Shown: positions 1 to 6,936, counted from the first letter of the stretch. The stretch: DNA of 16,550 nt from Halovenus sp. (GCA_028274925.1 JAQCNR010000174.1:1-16550), one strand, 5' to 3'. Made by a program: numbers and translations. The notes: a model not told the origin generated them from the letters alone.

Positions 1-675
1 CTCTCGGGCCACTGGCGCTGTCTCGAAGAGGTCGTACCGAAAGAGTGCCACGGCAAGTACCACACAGCCACCGCTCATCCCGAGCAGCGTGAACTCAACG
101 AACGGAAGCGGGTAGAATCGTTCGAGCAGGCCGAGTCCGGCACCAATCGCGAGTCCGACGGTGAGTGTCCCGGCCTGTTTTCGATAGACACCACGAGAGG
201 CCAGATACTGCCGGGCGAACAGCCCCAGTCCAACTGCTGCGAGGACAACTCGATAGAGAAAGTCAGCGTCGGCAAGCGGTTCGAACGCGGGACTCTCCGC
301 CGCCCCGGCCAGAATCCGGCCAACCGGGAGCGCAATAGCCGTGGACGCGAGCGCACCGACGAGCCACGAGCGGGTCAGTTGGCCCCGATTGGTGTACTCG
401 ATAGCGACGTACATCGTCCCGAGGACAGCGATATTGACGCTGGCGAGCAAGGCGATATGCAGTGCCAGCGAGACTGGCGTCGGAATCGCCAGGACCCGTT
501 CGAGAAACCGGCCAGCCTGAACGACGCTCGCCGTCGTGGCACCAACACCGGTGACGAGCAACGGCACAGCACCCGCTGTCTCCCGGTTGCGAGACGAGCG
601 AACGGCAACAGCAGCGGGAATCGCACCGAGGAGCGTGTAGACGACTGCTGCGACGACTGGCAGGTGTGTACTCAT
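1..675 (-). CDS. N-terminal 7-TM domain of a sensor histidine kinase (partial)
   Basis: The open frame runs from an ATG at 675 to the left edge, giving 225 codons with the C-terminus missing. About seven hydrophobic segments are visible (near residues 6-25, 35-52, 68-92, 104-124, 138-157, 169-187 and 193-212). The stretch ends in FRYDLFETAPVARE at residues 212-225. In families with an N-terminal 7TM histidine-kinase domain, a very similar FRY-x-LFD-PVAR motif marks the junction to the cytoplasmic PAS and kinase domains. I therefore infer a membrane-bound two-component sensor. The kinase domains and any response regulator lie outside the window, so the signal and output are unknown. A weak TATA-like stretch about 27 nt upstream (near 697-705 on the minus strand) would allow a leaderless transcript. 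It could instead be another 7TM sensor, for example with a GGDEF-like or HTH output, but histidine kinase is the usual architecture in haloarchaea. Confidence 0.72.
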   Translation of the reverse strand, partial: MSTHLPVVAAVVYTLLGAIPAAVAVRSSRNRETAGAVPLLVTGVGATTASVVQAGRFLERVLAIPTPVSLALHIALLASVNIAVLGTMYVAIEYTNRGQLTRSWLVGALASTAIALPVGRILAGAAESPAFEPLADADFLYRVVLAAVGLGLFARQYLASRGVYRKQAGTLTVGLAIGAGLGLLERFYPLPFVEFTLLGMSGGCVVLAVALFRYDLFETAPVARE

Positions 676-729
676 TACTCGCGGGGTGTTAGTGCGCAGT
701 TAGCGCCGGCGTAAGAAACTGTGGGCTGG

Positions 730-1176
730 TCATAGCGAGATGGCCGACTCGACGTACTCGACGGCGGCAGTCGGTGACTCGACGTGCTCGACACCCTCGA
801 TGTCGTGGGTGTCCAGTCCTGCGACCGGTCGGCCGTAATCGAGTGCCAGCCCGATTTCCGAGAGCGTGCCGGTGCTCCCGTCGATTGCAATCGCGGCGTC
901 GCCGTTGAGCACGACCAGTGCGTTGCGGGCGTTGCCCATCCCGGTCGCTATCGGCGTCGTGACGTATTCGTTGGCGTTGCTGCGGTTTGCGCCGGGCAAA
1001 ATACCGACAGTCTGGCTCTCGAACTGTCGGGCACCGCGACAGACTGCTTCCATCACGCCACCGCCGCCGCCACAGATAATCTCGTGGCCACCCTTGCCGA
1101 GTCGCTTGCCAACCTCGAATGCCTGCTCACGGGCCGACTCCGGCGGGACAGAGCCACCGATGACACTTACGCGCAT
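730..1176 (-). CDS. TIGR00725 family SLOG-fold protein (LOG / lysine decarboxylase-like)
   Basis: This is a 148-aa soluble protein with a Rossmann-like fold. It starts with MRVSVIGGS, has a glycine-rich GGGGGVMEA segment at residues 36-44, and has STGTLSE at residues 101-107. The last matches the PGGxGTxxE-type nucleotide-binding signature of the LOG/SLOG superfamily, and the short length with a single Gly-rich loop fits the TIGR00725 group. LOG enzymes of other subfamilies act on nucleotide-derived substrates such as cytokinin riboside monophosphates, but the archaeal TIGR00725 group has no established reaction, so I assign only a likely nucleotide-binding role. It lies 49 bp downstream of mscS on the same strand. 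A TATA-like CTTTAG stretch about 27 nt before the ATG suggests its own leaderless promoter rather than obligatory operon expression. Confidence 0.8.
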   Translation of the reverse strand: MRVSVIGGSVPPESAREQAFEVGKRLGKGGHEIICGGGGGVMEAVCRGARQFESQTVGILPGANRSNANEYVTTPIATGMGNARNALVVLNGDAAIAIDGSTGTLSEIGLALDYGRPVAGLDTHDIEGVEHVESPTAAVEYVESAISL

Positions 1177-1225
1177 ACGAACGCTCTGGTGGCCGTGCTC
1201 CTAAAGCTCTCGTAACGGATTGGGC

Positions 1226-2014
1226 TCAGCCCCGCACGCGAACAATACCAGAGTCGAACACACGCTGGTTCGGGATGATATACTCCTCGCCTTCGGTTTC
1301 GATGTGCGTGACAAAGATATCTATCTCCTGGACGATACCGCGTTTGTCGTCGATGCGGACCTCGTCACCGATGGTGTACGGTTCGACTAGCAGGAGATAG
1401 ACGCCGGCGGCCCCGGCGGCGAGAAACTGCTGGAACGCAACGGCACAGAGGAACACGAGGCCGAAGGTATAGGCAGCGAGCAAGACGAGCAGCGCCGTGG
1501 TCGCAACCCCGAGTTGTGCCAGCGCAATCAGTGCCGCGATGTAGTAGATGCTGTATTTCGCAATGTCTCCAATGACGGTTGCTTCCGGGAGTTTCACCGA
1601 CCGGAGCCGCTCTTGGATGCTGATTTCGGCCTTGTCACCGGCGATGAGGCCAACGATAACCGCGAAGACAGCGACAAACAGCCCCGGAAGGTTCCGGGTC
1701 ATCTGTGCCCAGAAGAGTTCGAAGTTGAGCACCCGTGCGACGTTGAACGCGGTAATCGCCGTCAGGATGTAGACGAACACGGCCAGCAGCATTGCGATGA
1801 TGCCGCTGGTCGATGTCCCAAAACGGTTCACAGAACGCTCAAACGTCGTTCCCTCGACGGCATCGTTCAGGCCGGTTCGCCGGAAGATGGTATGGGTCCA
1901 CCGCCAGGTGAGATAGGAGAGAAACACACCGAGAATAAGCAACAGCAGCGCGGCGGTCAGGGCCGCCTCCTCCGAGAAGAGACTACGGATCAGTTGGGGC
2001 CAATCAAACTGCAT
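1226..2014 (-). CDS. mscS: MscS-family small-conductance mechanosensitive channel
   Basis: This 262-aa membrane protein has hydrophobic helices near residues 20-38, 71-93, 112-127, 151-170 and 173-195. A short MscS beta-domain follows: VEPYTIGDEVRI at 210-221, then GIVQEIDIF and an IIPN motif at 246-249. The glycine/alanine-rich last helix with AAGAAG is typical of the pore-lining MscS helix. The large C-terminal vestibule of E. coli MscS is absent and the protein stops just after the beta-domain. I chose the ATG at 2014 because GGAGGAG lies about 8 nt upstream and it follows the dacZ stop codon after one base (TGAGATG). An upstream in-frame start at 2035 would overlap dacZ. The coupling to dacZ suggests that c-di-AMP synthesis and turgor release are expressed together. 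Whether c-di-AMP regulates the channel directly cannot be seen here. Confidence 0.9.
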   Translation of the reverse strand: MQFDWPQLIRSLFSEEAALTAALLLLILGVFLSYLTWRWTHTIFRRTGLNDAVEGTTFERSVNRFGTSTSGIIAMLLAVFVYILTAITAFNVARVLNFELFWAQMTRNLPGLFVAVFAVIVGLIAGDKAEISIQERLRSVKLPEATVIGDIAKYSIYYIAALIALAQLGVATTALLVLLAAYTFGLVFLCAVAFQQFLAAGAAGVYLLLVEPYTIGDEVRIDDKRGIVQEIDIFVTHIETEGEEYIIPNQRVFDSGIVRVRG

Positions 2015-2015
2015 C

Positions 2016-2825
2016 TCAGTACTCCTCCGGATCAAGCTCGAATATCAGTTCGCCGGCCTTGAACGCCCGCACCATCCCGTCGCTTTCCGAGAGTACGATT
2101 GCCGTCGCGTTCGTGTCCTGCGTAATCGCGCCCGCGGCCATGTGTCGTGCGCCGAGTCCTTTCGGAATATCGACACCCTCAGCGGCGGGTTCGAGATACC
2201 GGTAGGCCGAGACGATTTTGCCACTGTCCGAGATGACAAACGCCCCGTCAAGCCGGGAGAACTCTTTGAGCATGACGTTGACGATTGGGTCGCCGACGTG
2301 GACGTGCGATTTCTCGAATGGGTTGTACGACAGCGGTCGGGACTTGTTCATCACCTTCCCCGCGTCGCCGACGACAAAGAGTGCGCCGACAGGCTTGCCC
2401 TTCTGGCCTTTCTTGCCGAGTTCGATGGCAACCTCGAAGACGTCCCGAACCACGGCAGGGTCGGCCCGTGAGTTGACAAACAGGTCGTACAGTCCAGTCC
2501 GGGTGAACTCGTCGGCTTTGACGCGGATAATCGAGTCGATGGCGTCGCTGAAAGAACTCGTCAGGCAGACAACGTCGTCGCCGTCGGCAATCAGTTCCTG
2601 GTCGAGTGCGCCTTCGATTCCGAATCGAATGCGCCCCTCGACGTCCTCGAAGTGCAAGGGCAGGGAGACGAAGTTGTCGGCGTCGAGCGCGTTTGCCGTG
2701 CCGACCACAATTGTCTGGTGGTCATCCTCGTCGAATCGCTCGAATGTATCGGTATCTTCGGTAAAAAGCAAGACGGCGTCGATTTCGCCGACAACTTCGT
2801 CCAGCGTATCCCCCAGCCCAGTCAT
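2016..2825 (-). CDS. dacZ: Diadenylate cyclase DacZ (c-di-AMP synthase)
   Basis: The 269-aa soluble protein condenses two ATP into cyclic di-AMP, an osmoregulatory second messenger in haloarchaea. The DAC domain occupies the C-terminal part: the catalytic DGA motif is at residues 193-195 within LDGAFVISDSGKIVSA, and the second motif GARHMAA is at 225-231. In bacterial DAC enzymes the latter motif reads RHR; here it is RHM. The N-terminal ~135 residues have the alpha/beta character of the pyruvate-kinase-like domain described for archaeal DacZ. The gene is followed after one base by mscS, so the two are probably co-translated. Upstream, trmG10 ends 60 bp away. A weak TTTTT-containing element near 2848-2853 on the minus strand sits at the right distance for a leaderless start at 2825. 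Family assignment is secure; activity is inferred. Confidence 0.93.
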   Translation of the reverse strand: MTGLGDTLDEVVGEIDAVLLFTEDTDTFERFDEDDHQTIVVGTANALDADNFVSLPLHFEDVEGRIRFGIEGALDQELIADGDDVVCLTSSFSDAIDSIIRVKADEFTRTGLYDLFVNSRADPAVVRDVFEVAIELGKKGQKGKPVGALFVVGDAGKVMNKSRPLSYNPFEKSHVHVGDPIVNVMLKEFSRLDGAFVISDSGKIVSAYRYLEPAAEGVDIPKGLGARHMAAGAITQDTNATAIVLSESDGMVRAFKAGELIFELDPEEY

Positions 2826-2885
2826 TGGTGTATCGACTCGCGGGGTGGGAAAAAGCCTTGCGGCAGACGCTTCCAGCGCGTCGGC

Positions 2886-3857
2886 TTAGCTTCGCAACAC
2901 CACGATATATCTCGTCAGCGAGCGGTGCACGCGACGGTCGAAGACCGCCTCGGTCGTCCAGCCAGCGTTGTGTGCTGGTTGTGCCCACGGTTTGTCGCCG
3001 ACGACGACACACCGGGAGGCGACCCGACGGGCCTCACAGAGCGCGTCGTACACCAGTTCGCCTAGTTCGCCCTCGATTTTCGACTGGCGACCGTAGGGTG
3101 CGTCGAACACCACCGCATCGACCGCTTCGTCGGCAAGCGGCAGTTCCCCAGCAGTTCCACGGATGACATCGTAGCCGTCACCGAGGGCGTCGTCGAGATT
3201 TGCTCTGCTTCCCTGAACCATCTTCTCCTGCACGTCGAGACCGATAACCTCCGCACCTGTCAGGCCGGCCTCGATGAGAAGACCGCCCGTCCCGCACATC
3301 GGGTCGAGCACTGTTGCGCCCGGTCGCGCACCTGCGATGTTCGCAAGTGCACGGGCGAGCATCGGTTCCATGCTCCCGGGCTGGAAGAACGGACGGTCGG
3401 TCGGCGTCCGTTGGCCGAAGCCGCGGTCAGTTTCGGCGGCCAGCCAGCCCAGCGCGCAGGTGCCGGTTTCGCCGCCCGAAAACAGGGCACGAAGTTCGTG
3501 GTCCGGGTCGTCGAGGTCAATCTCGAACCCGCGGTCGGCCAGTTGGTCACCGAGTTCGCGTTCGACAGTCTGCGTGTCGACGCCGGTTGTCGACCGAACG
3601 TCGACGGCCCGAACCGCAACCGAGCCCTCACGGTCGAGCGAGGCCGCAGAGAGAATTGCGACTGCGTCCGCGACTGTCGGGACGCCGCGGCCGACCAGTT
3701 CGCTCGCCCGGTGGGTGTAGGCGAGGTCGACAACTCGGTCGGTGATGCCGCGTGCAGTCACCAGCCCCGGCGCGAGATGGGAGACGTCACTCGCCGCGTG
3801 TTCGGCCTCGTAAGCCGCGAACTCGTCGTTCTGTCCAGCGAGTTCGAGAACGTACAC
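2886..3857 (-). CDS. trmG10: tRNA (guanine(10)-N2)-dimethyltransferase
   Basis: This 323-aa class I SAM-dependent RNA methyltransferase is predicted to methylate G10 of archaeal tRNAs. The N-terminal ~130 residues correspond to the THUMP-type RNA-binding region. The methyltransferase part begins with RPFFQPGSMEP (155-165), has the SAM-binding DPMCGTGG motif at 185-192, GLDVQEKMV at 206-214, and the catalytic motif IV as DAPYG at 252-256, where the wider family has DPPYG. This order is that of the TIGR01177/Trm11-like family. The start is a GTG at 3857: no in-frame ATG lies upstream, and the MYVLEL-type N-terminus is usual for haloarchaeal members. A TATA box lies about 65 nt upstream on the minus strand, implying a leader of roughly 40 nt. 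The gene is divergent from tbp. Confidence 0.9.
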   Translation of the reverse strand: MYVLELAGQNDEFAAYEAEHAASDVSHLAPGLVTARGITDRVVDLAYTHRASELVGRGVPTVADAVAILSAASLDREGSVAVRAVDVRSTTGVDTQTVERELGDQLADRGFEIDLDDPDHELRALFSGGETGTCALGWLAAETDRGFGQRTPTDRPFFQPGSMEPMLARALANIAGARPGATVLDPMCGTGGLLIEAGLTGAEVIGLDVQEKMVQGSRANLDDALGDGYDVIRGTAGELPLADEAVDAVVFDAPYGRQSKIEGELGELVYDALCEARRVASRCVVVGDKPWAQPAHNAGWTTEAVFDRRVHRSLTRYIVVLRS

Positions 3858-3920
3858 GCCTGTAATGACGGCCGAATCCGTATCAGCGTATCGGTTGCCG
3901 TAGCGACGCTCTCAGTACCG

Positions 3921-3932
3921 ATATAAATAAAA
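3921..3932 (-). promoter_or_regulatory. TATA element for trmG10
   Basis: On the minus strand this reads TTATTTATAT within a strongly AT-rich patch (3920-3950), in contrast to the GC-rich surroundings. At the usual ~27-nt spacing, transcription would begin near 3899, leaving a leader of about 40 nt before the GTG at 3857. This is a position-based inference with no mapped start site. Confidence 0.5.
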
Positions 3933-3957
3933 TATATCATATTTCAAATAATCCTGG

Positions 3958-3979
3958 CCCCGATTCGTAACTTGCGGGG
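3958..3979. repeat. Short inverted repeat between divergent promoters
   Basis: CCCCG at 3958-3962 and CGGGG at 3975-3979 form an inverted repeat with a 12-nt spacer. It sits midway between the trmG10 and tbp TATA elements and about 10 nt upstream of the tbp TATA/BRE. It could be an operator for either promoter. Five-bp arms are short, so chance is a serious alternative in GC-rich DNA. Confidence 0.3.
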
Positions 3980-3987
3980 TCACGAAC

Positions 3988-3997
3988 CTTTATAAAC
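3988..3997 (+). promoter_or_regulatory. TATA box of tbp
   Basis: CTTTATAAAC lies in an AT-rich run directly before the gene. Its centre is about 27 nt upstream of position 4020, so the transcript would start only a few bases before the ATG at 4024, close to leaderless. A second AT-rich element (GATATTTAAATTG, about 4007-4019) lies at the predicted start site and is too close to serve as the TATA box for the same start. No Shine-Dalgarno sequence is visible, consistent with this reading. Confidence 0.65.
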
Positions 3998-4023
3998 CTT
4001 AAATACGATATTTAAATTGAGAC

Positions 4024-4584
4024 ATGGACAATCCAAAGGAGACCATCAATATCGAAAACGTCGTTGCGTCGACTGGTATTGGCCAGGAGCTTGACCTTCA
4101 GAGCGTGGCCATGGATCTCGAGGGTGCGGATTACGACCCCGAGCAGTTCCCGGGACTCGTCTACCGGACCCAAGAGCCAAAGTCGGCAGCACTCATTTTC
4201 CGGTCCGGCAAAATTGTCTGTACGGGCGCAAAGAGCACAGATGACGTCCACCAGAGCCTGCGAATCGTCTTCGACAAGCTACGAGAGCTGAACATTCAGG
4301 TCGAGGACGACCCGGAGATTATCGTCCAGAATATCGTCACCTCTGCTGATCTCGGTCGGAATCTCAACCTCAACGCCATCGCGATTGGACTCGGTCTCGA
4401 AAAGATCGAGTACGAACCAGAGCAGTTCCCCGGACTGGTCTACCGACTCGAAGACCCCGACGTGGTTGCACTACTGTTCGGATCGGGCAAACTCGTCATC
4501 ACGGGCGGTAAGGAACCCGACGACGCCAAGGAAGCGGTCGACAAGATTGTGACGCGGCTCGAAGAACTGAGCCTGCTCGACTAA
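4024..4584 (+). CDS. tbp: TATA-binding protein (TBP), basal transcription factor
   Basis: This 186-aa acidic protein binds the TATA box and nucleates the archaeal pre-initiation complex with TFB. It is a clean two-repeat TBP saddle: repeat 1 spans about residues 8-95 and repeat 2 about 99-184. Each repeat carries an FPGLVYR motif (42-48 and 135-141) and a following LIF/LLF-x-SGK segment (F59 and F152). These four phenylalanines correspond to the DNA-intercalating residues of TBPs. Length is typical of archaeal TBP. The gene stands alone on the plus strand, with a strong TATA box upstream and a hairpin plus T-tract overlapping its stop. Haloarchaea often encode several TBPs; whether this is the general or a specialised copy cannot be told from the window. 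Confidence 0.97.
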   Translation: MDNPKETINIENVVASTGIGQELDLQSVAMDLEGADYDPEQFPGLVYRTQEPKSAALIFRSGKIVCTGAKSTDDVHQSLRIVFDKLRELNIQVEDDPEIIVQNIVTSADLGRNLNLNAIAIGLGLEKIEYEPEQFPGLVYRLEDPDVVALLFGSGKLVITGGKEPDDAKEAVDKIVTRLEELSLLD

Positions 4585-4606
4585 GCGATTTTTATCGCTG
4601 ATTTTT
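4584..4606 (+). terminator. Hairpin plus T-tract after tbp
   Basis: AGCGAT (4584-4589) and ATCGCT (4594-4599) form a perfect 6-bp stem with a TTTT loop, followed by a run of five T at 4602-4606. The left arm begins in the tbp stop codon. This resembles an intrinsic terminator; archaeal termination depends mainly on the U-tract, so the stem may be secondary. Confidence 0.6.
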
Positions 4607-4617
4607 CTCCCCAAAGC

Positions 4618-4627
4618 TTCTATAATG
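4618..4627 (+). promoter_or_regulatory. TATA-like element for the 111-aa gene
   Basis: TTCTATAATG is centred about 26 nt upstream of the ATG at 4647, the spacing expected for a leaderless haloarchaeal transcript. No Shine-Dalgarno sequence is seen before that ATG. Confidence 0.5.
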
Positions 4628-4646
4628 ACGGGCTTGGCGTAGAGGT

Positions 4647-4982
4647 ATGGAGGATATCTGGAACGAGGACGGCGGCCTGTCGGAAGATTTTGCCACCTCG
4701 TTCGGGAAGTGGGTCGCGCGAAACAGCGGTGACCTCGACGAAGTGACTGACTCGAAAATTGTCTGTGAGTTCGACGATATTGGCGTCACGCTGGGGATAT
4801 ACGAAGAGACGGGACGCAAGGAGTTTCGCCTGCGGACGCTACGAGAGGAAATTGACCTACGGATGGTCACGAAGTACAAACTCGGGAGCGAGCGACTCGT
4901 CTTGCAGACGGGACGGGGCAGTCGCCGCTTCGTGTTCGACGTTCCCGAGGAGGAGTGGACAGTGAAAAAACGCTCAGTCTGA
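4647..4982 (+). CDS. Small acidic conserved-type hypothetical protein
   Basis: This 111-aa soluble protein has no membrane segment or signal peptide, and I do not recognise its family. It is rich in alternating charged and beta-branched residues from about residue 35 to 105 (for example KIVCEFDDIGVTLGIYEE and RLVLQTGRGSRRFVFDVPEEEW). This suggests a compact beta-rich fold after an acidic helical N-terminus (MEDIWNEDGGLSEDF). The single cysteine (residue 40) argues against a metal site. Codon use and the upstream leaderless-type promoter support a real gene. Its stop codon overlaps the 3' end of the convergent DNA methyltransferase gene by 9 bp. No function is assigned. Confidence 0.75.
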   Translation: MEDIWNEDGGLSEDFATSFGKWVARNSGDLDEVTDSKIVCEFDDIGVTLGIYEETGRKEFRLRTLREEIDLRMVTKYKLGSERLVLQTGRGSRRFVFDVPEEEWTVKKRSV

Positions 4983-6089
4983 GTTGCGTGCCGTCTGCAG
5001 GTCTATCTGGTCAACGACAGGCGTCTGGTCGGCTGGAACGTGTGACAGTCTGTACTCGGTGGGCGAGTGCTCCGAGTTCTCCACCTCGTCGACGACGTAC
5101 AGTCTGAGTGTTTCTTCCTGACTCGTCATCACCGGAAAGTCGTAGTATTCAGAGGTGTAGTCAGGGGATGTATCAGAGCCGTTCCGGTCAGCGAGGAAGG
5201 CCACGTGGTCGGCGAGTCGCTCGGTCACGACCTCACGAGACATGTCTGGAACATCCGTTACGCTGTCGTCAAAGTGCTCGACGAAGGCCGGGTCTTGCTC
5301 GTAGCCGACAGAGTTGCGTCCGGCGACCATCGCCGCAAGCGTGGTTGTTCCAGTCCCCCAGAAGGGGTCGAGGACCGTATCGCCGTAGGTAGAGAACATC
5401 GAACAGAGTCGGTACGGAATCTCGAAGGGAAAGGCCGCGGCGCGGTCACGCAGGTCATCGTTTTCCAGGTCTTGCAGGCGGCCACGGACGTCCGACCAGA
5501 TGTCGGTGAACCAGCGGTTGCGTTCCTCCCAGAAGTAGGCGGCCTCGTACCGTCGGTCAGCGCCAGGTTCGAACGCTCGGCGACTGCCGTTGCGGAACAC
5601 GAGGATGTGCTCGTGTTCGAGCGTGACGTAAGCGTTGGGCGGGACCATCCCACTGCCCATGAATTTCGCGGCGCTGTTGGTCGGTTTGTGCCAGAGAATA
5701 TCCGGCATCGGGTCGAACCCGCGGCGCTCGAAGGCCGCTGTGATTCTGGTGTGGTTGGGGTAGACCTGAAACTGGCCGTCGACTGTTCGCGTCGCGTCGC
5801 CGACGTTGAGACAGACGATGCCACCCGGCGCAACGACCCGCTCGAGTTCGTCCCAGACCGAATCGAGAACGCCGTGCATCGCCTCGAACGCTGCGTCACC
5901 TTTCCCGGCGTCGAGATACGATTCGATGTCTGGTTCGAGTTCGCTAAAGAGGCCGTCCCACATCTCGACCATTGGATACGGTGGCGAGGTAACGACTAAA
6001 TCGACAGAATCGGTCGCGAGCGCGTTCTGGTCGCGGGCGTCGGCCGCGTGGACTCGGTGGGTGGTCTCCCGGTTCTGCTCGTCGTCCAT
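4974..6089 (-). CDS. zim: Beta-class DNA methyltransferase (N4-cytosine type), candidate CTAG methylase
   Basis: This 371-aa protein transfers methyl groups from SAM to an exocyclic amino group in DNA. The catalytic motif IV TSPPYP lies near the N-terminus (SPPY at 35-38). The SAM-binding motif I DPFWGTGTTTLAA lies at 241-253, giving the IV-before-I order of the beta class. SPPY rather than DPPY favours N4-cytosine methylation, though N6-adenine cannot be excluded. From memory, haloarchaea widely carry an orphan m4C methylase of this type called Zim, assigned to CTAG; the symbol rests on that resemblance. The C-terminal ~100 residues are variable and may contact DNA. I chose the ATG at 6089 because it follows the hisG stop after one base (TAAGATG); longer starts would run deep into hisG. 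No restriction endonuclease gene is adjacent. The 3' end overlaps the convergent gene by 9 bp. Confidence 0.85.
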   Translation of the reverse strand: MDDEQNRETTHRVHAADARDQNALATDSVDLVVTSPPYPMVEMWDGLFSELEPDIESYLDAGKGDAAFEAMHGVLDSVWDELERVVAPGGIVCLNVGDATRTVDGQFQVYPNHTRITAAFERRGFDPMPDILWHKPTNSAAKFMGSGMVPPNAYVTLEHEHILVFRNGSRRAFEPGADRRYEAAYFWEERNRWFTDIWSDVRGRLQDLENDDLRDRAAAFPFEIPYRLCSMFSTYGDTVLDPFWGTGTTTLAAMVAGRNSVGYEQDPAFVEHFDDSVTDVPDMSREVVTERLADHVAFLADRNGSDTSPDYTSEYYDFPVMTSQEETLRLYVVDEVENSEHSPTEYRLSHVPADQTPVVDQIDLQTARNSD

Positions 6090-6090
6090 C

Positions 6091-6936
6091 TTACTCGACC
6101 AATCGTTCAATTTCGGTGACGAGGATATCACTCGCGCCAACTGTCTTGAGGTCGCTGATGGCCTCGAAAACCGTCTCCTCGCCGACGACAGCGTGGACGG
6201 CAACCTGGTCTGTCCCGGCGATATCCATCACCGTCGGGCCACCCATCCCCGGAAGCACCTCACGAACATCGTCGAGTCGGTCCTCCGGTGCGTTGAGCAT
6301 GAGATAGCGCTTGTCTTCTGCGGCGAGCACCGAGTCGAGCGCCGTCGAAACCTGACCGACTTTGGGGTCGTCCTGCACGTCGTCGCGGGCAAAGAGTCGC
6401 ACCGACGACGAGAGCAGTTCTTCGACCTCTGCGAGGCGGTTCATCCGGAGCGTTGTCCCCGTCGAGGTGATGTCGACGATGGCGTCAGCCATATCGACGT
6501 GGGGTGTGAGTTCCGTCGCGCCGGAGACTTCGGTGACGCTTACGTCAACACCAGCGTCGGCGAAATACGATTCTGTGATGCGTGGAAATTCGGTCGCGAC
6601 GGTGCCACCTTCGAGGTCCGCAATAGCGTCGATATCGCCGTCCTCGGGGGCGGCGAGCACGATTCGACAGCGGCCGTATCCCAAATCCAGTAGTTCGGTC
6701 AGGTCGACGGGAGACTCTCGGGCCTGGTCGTAGCCCGTGATACCGAGTTCGGCCGCGCCGTCGGCGACGTACTCGGGGATGTCCGAGGCTCGGGCGAACA
6801 GGATGCTCACGTCGGGGTCAACCGTGTCAGCGTACAGTTTTCGGTCGGCGCCGTCGACGAGGTGGAGTCCGGCCCGTTCCAGCAGCGAGACGGTTGGCTC
6901 GTGAAGACGGCCCTTGTTGGGCACAGCGATTCGCAT
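6091..6936 (-). CDS. hisG: ATP phosphoribosyltransferase, long form
   Basis: This 281-aa enzyme condenses ATP with PRPP to phosphoribosyl-ATP, the first and committed step of histidine synthesis. The N-terminus MRIAVPNKGRLHEP is the canonical HisG start, GAAELGITGYD and DIVDITSTGTTLRMN match the PRPP-binding region, and LEGGTVATEFPRIT is typical. The C-terminal ~75 residues (ending EAISDLKTVGASDILVTEIERLVE) form the ACT-like regulatory domain found in long-form HisG, which normally responds to histidine. It therefore should not need HisZ. I chose the ATG at 6936 because homologues begin at MRIAVPNKGR; an earlier start nine codons upstream adds an unlikely leader. The downstream methylase gene starts one base after the stop. 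No other his gene is present, as is common in haloarchaea. Confidence 0.95.
   Translation of the reverse strand: MRIAVPNKGRLHEPTVSLLERAGLHLVDGADRKLYADTVDPDVSILFARASDIPEYVADGAAELGITGYDQARESPVDLTELLDLGYGRCRIVLAAPEDGDIDAIADLEGGTVATEFPRITESYFADAGVDVSVTEVSGATELTPHVDMADAIVDITSTGTTLRMNRLAEVEELLSSSVRLFARDDVQDDPKVGQVSTALDSVLAAEDKRYLMLNAPEDRLDDVREVLPGMGGPTVMDIAGTDQVAVHAVVGEETVFEAISDLKTVGASDILVTEIERLVE

Noticed and set aside
379..714. Plus-strand 111-aa frame over the sensor kinase region
   Set aside because: The minus strand encodes a continuous 225-residue 7-TM protein through the same bases; this frame has no motif.
5067..5999. Long 310-aa plus-strand frame inside the DNA methylase gene
   Set aside because: It is antisense to a gene with intact SPPY and DPFWGTGTT motifs; long opposite-strand frames are expected in GC-rich DNA, and this one shows no recognisable domain.
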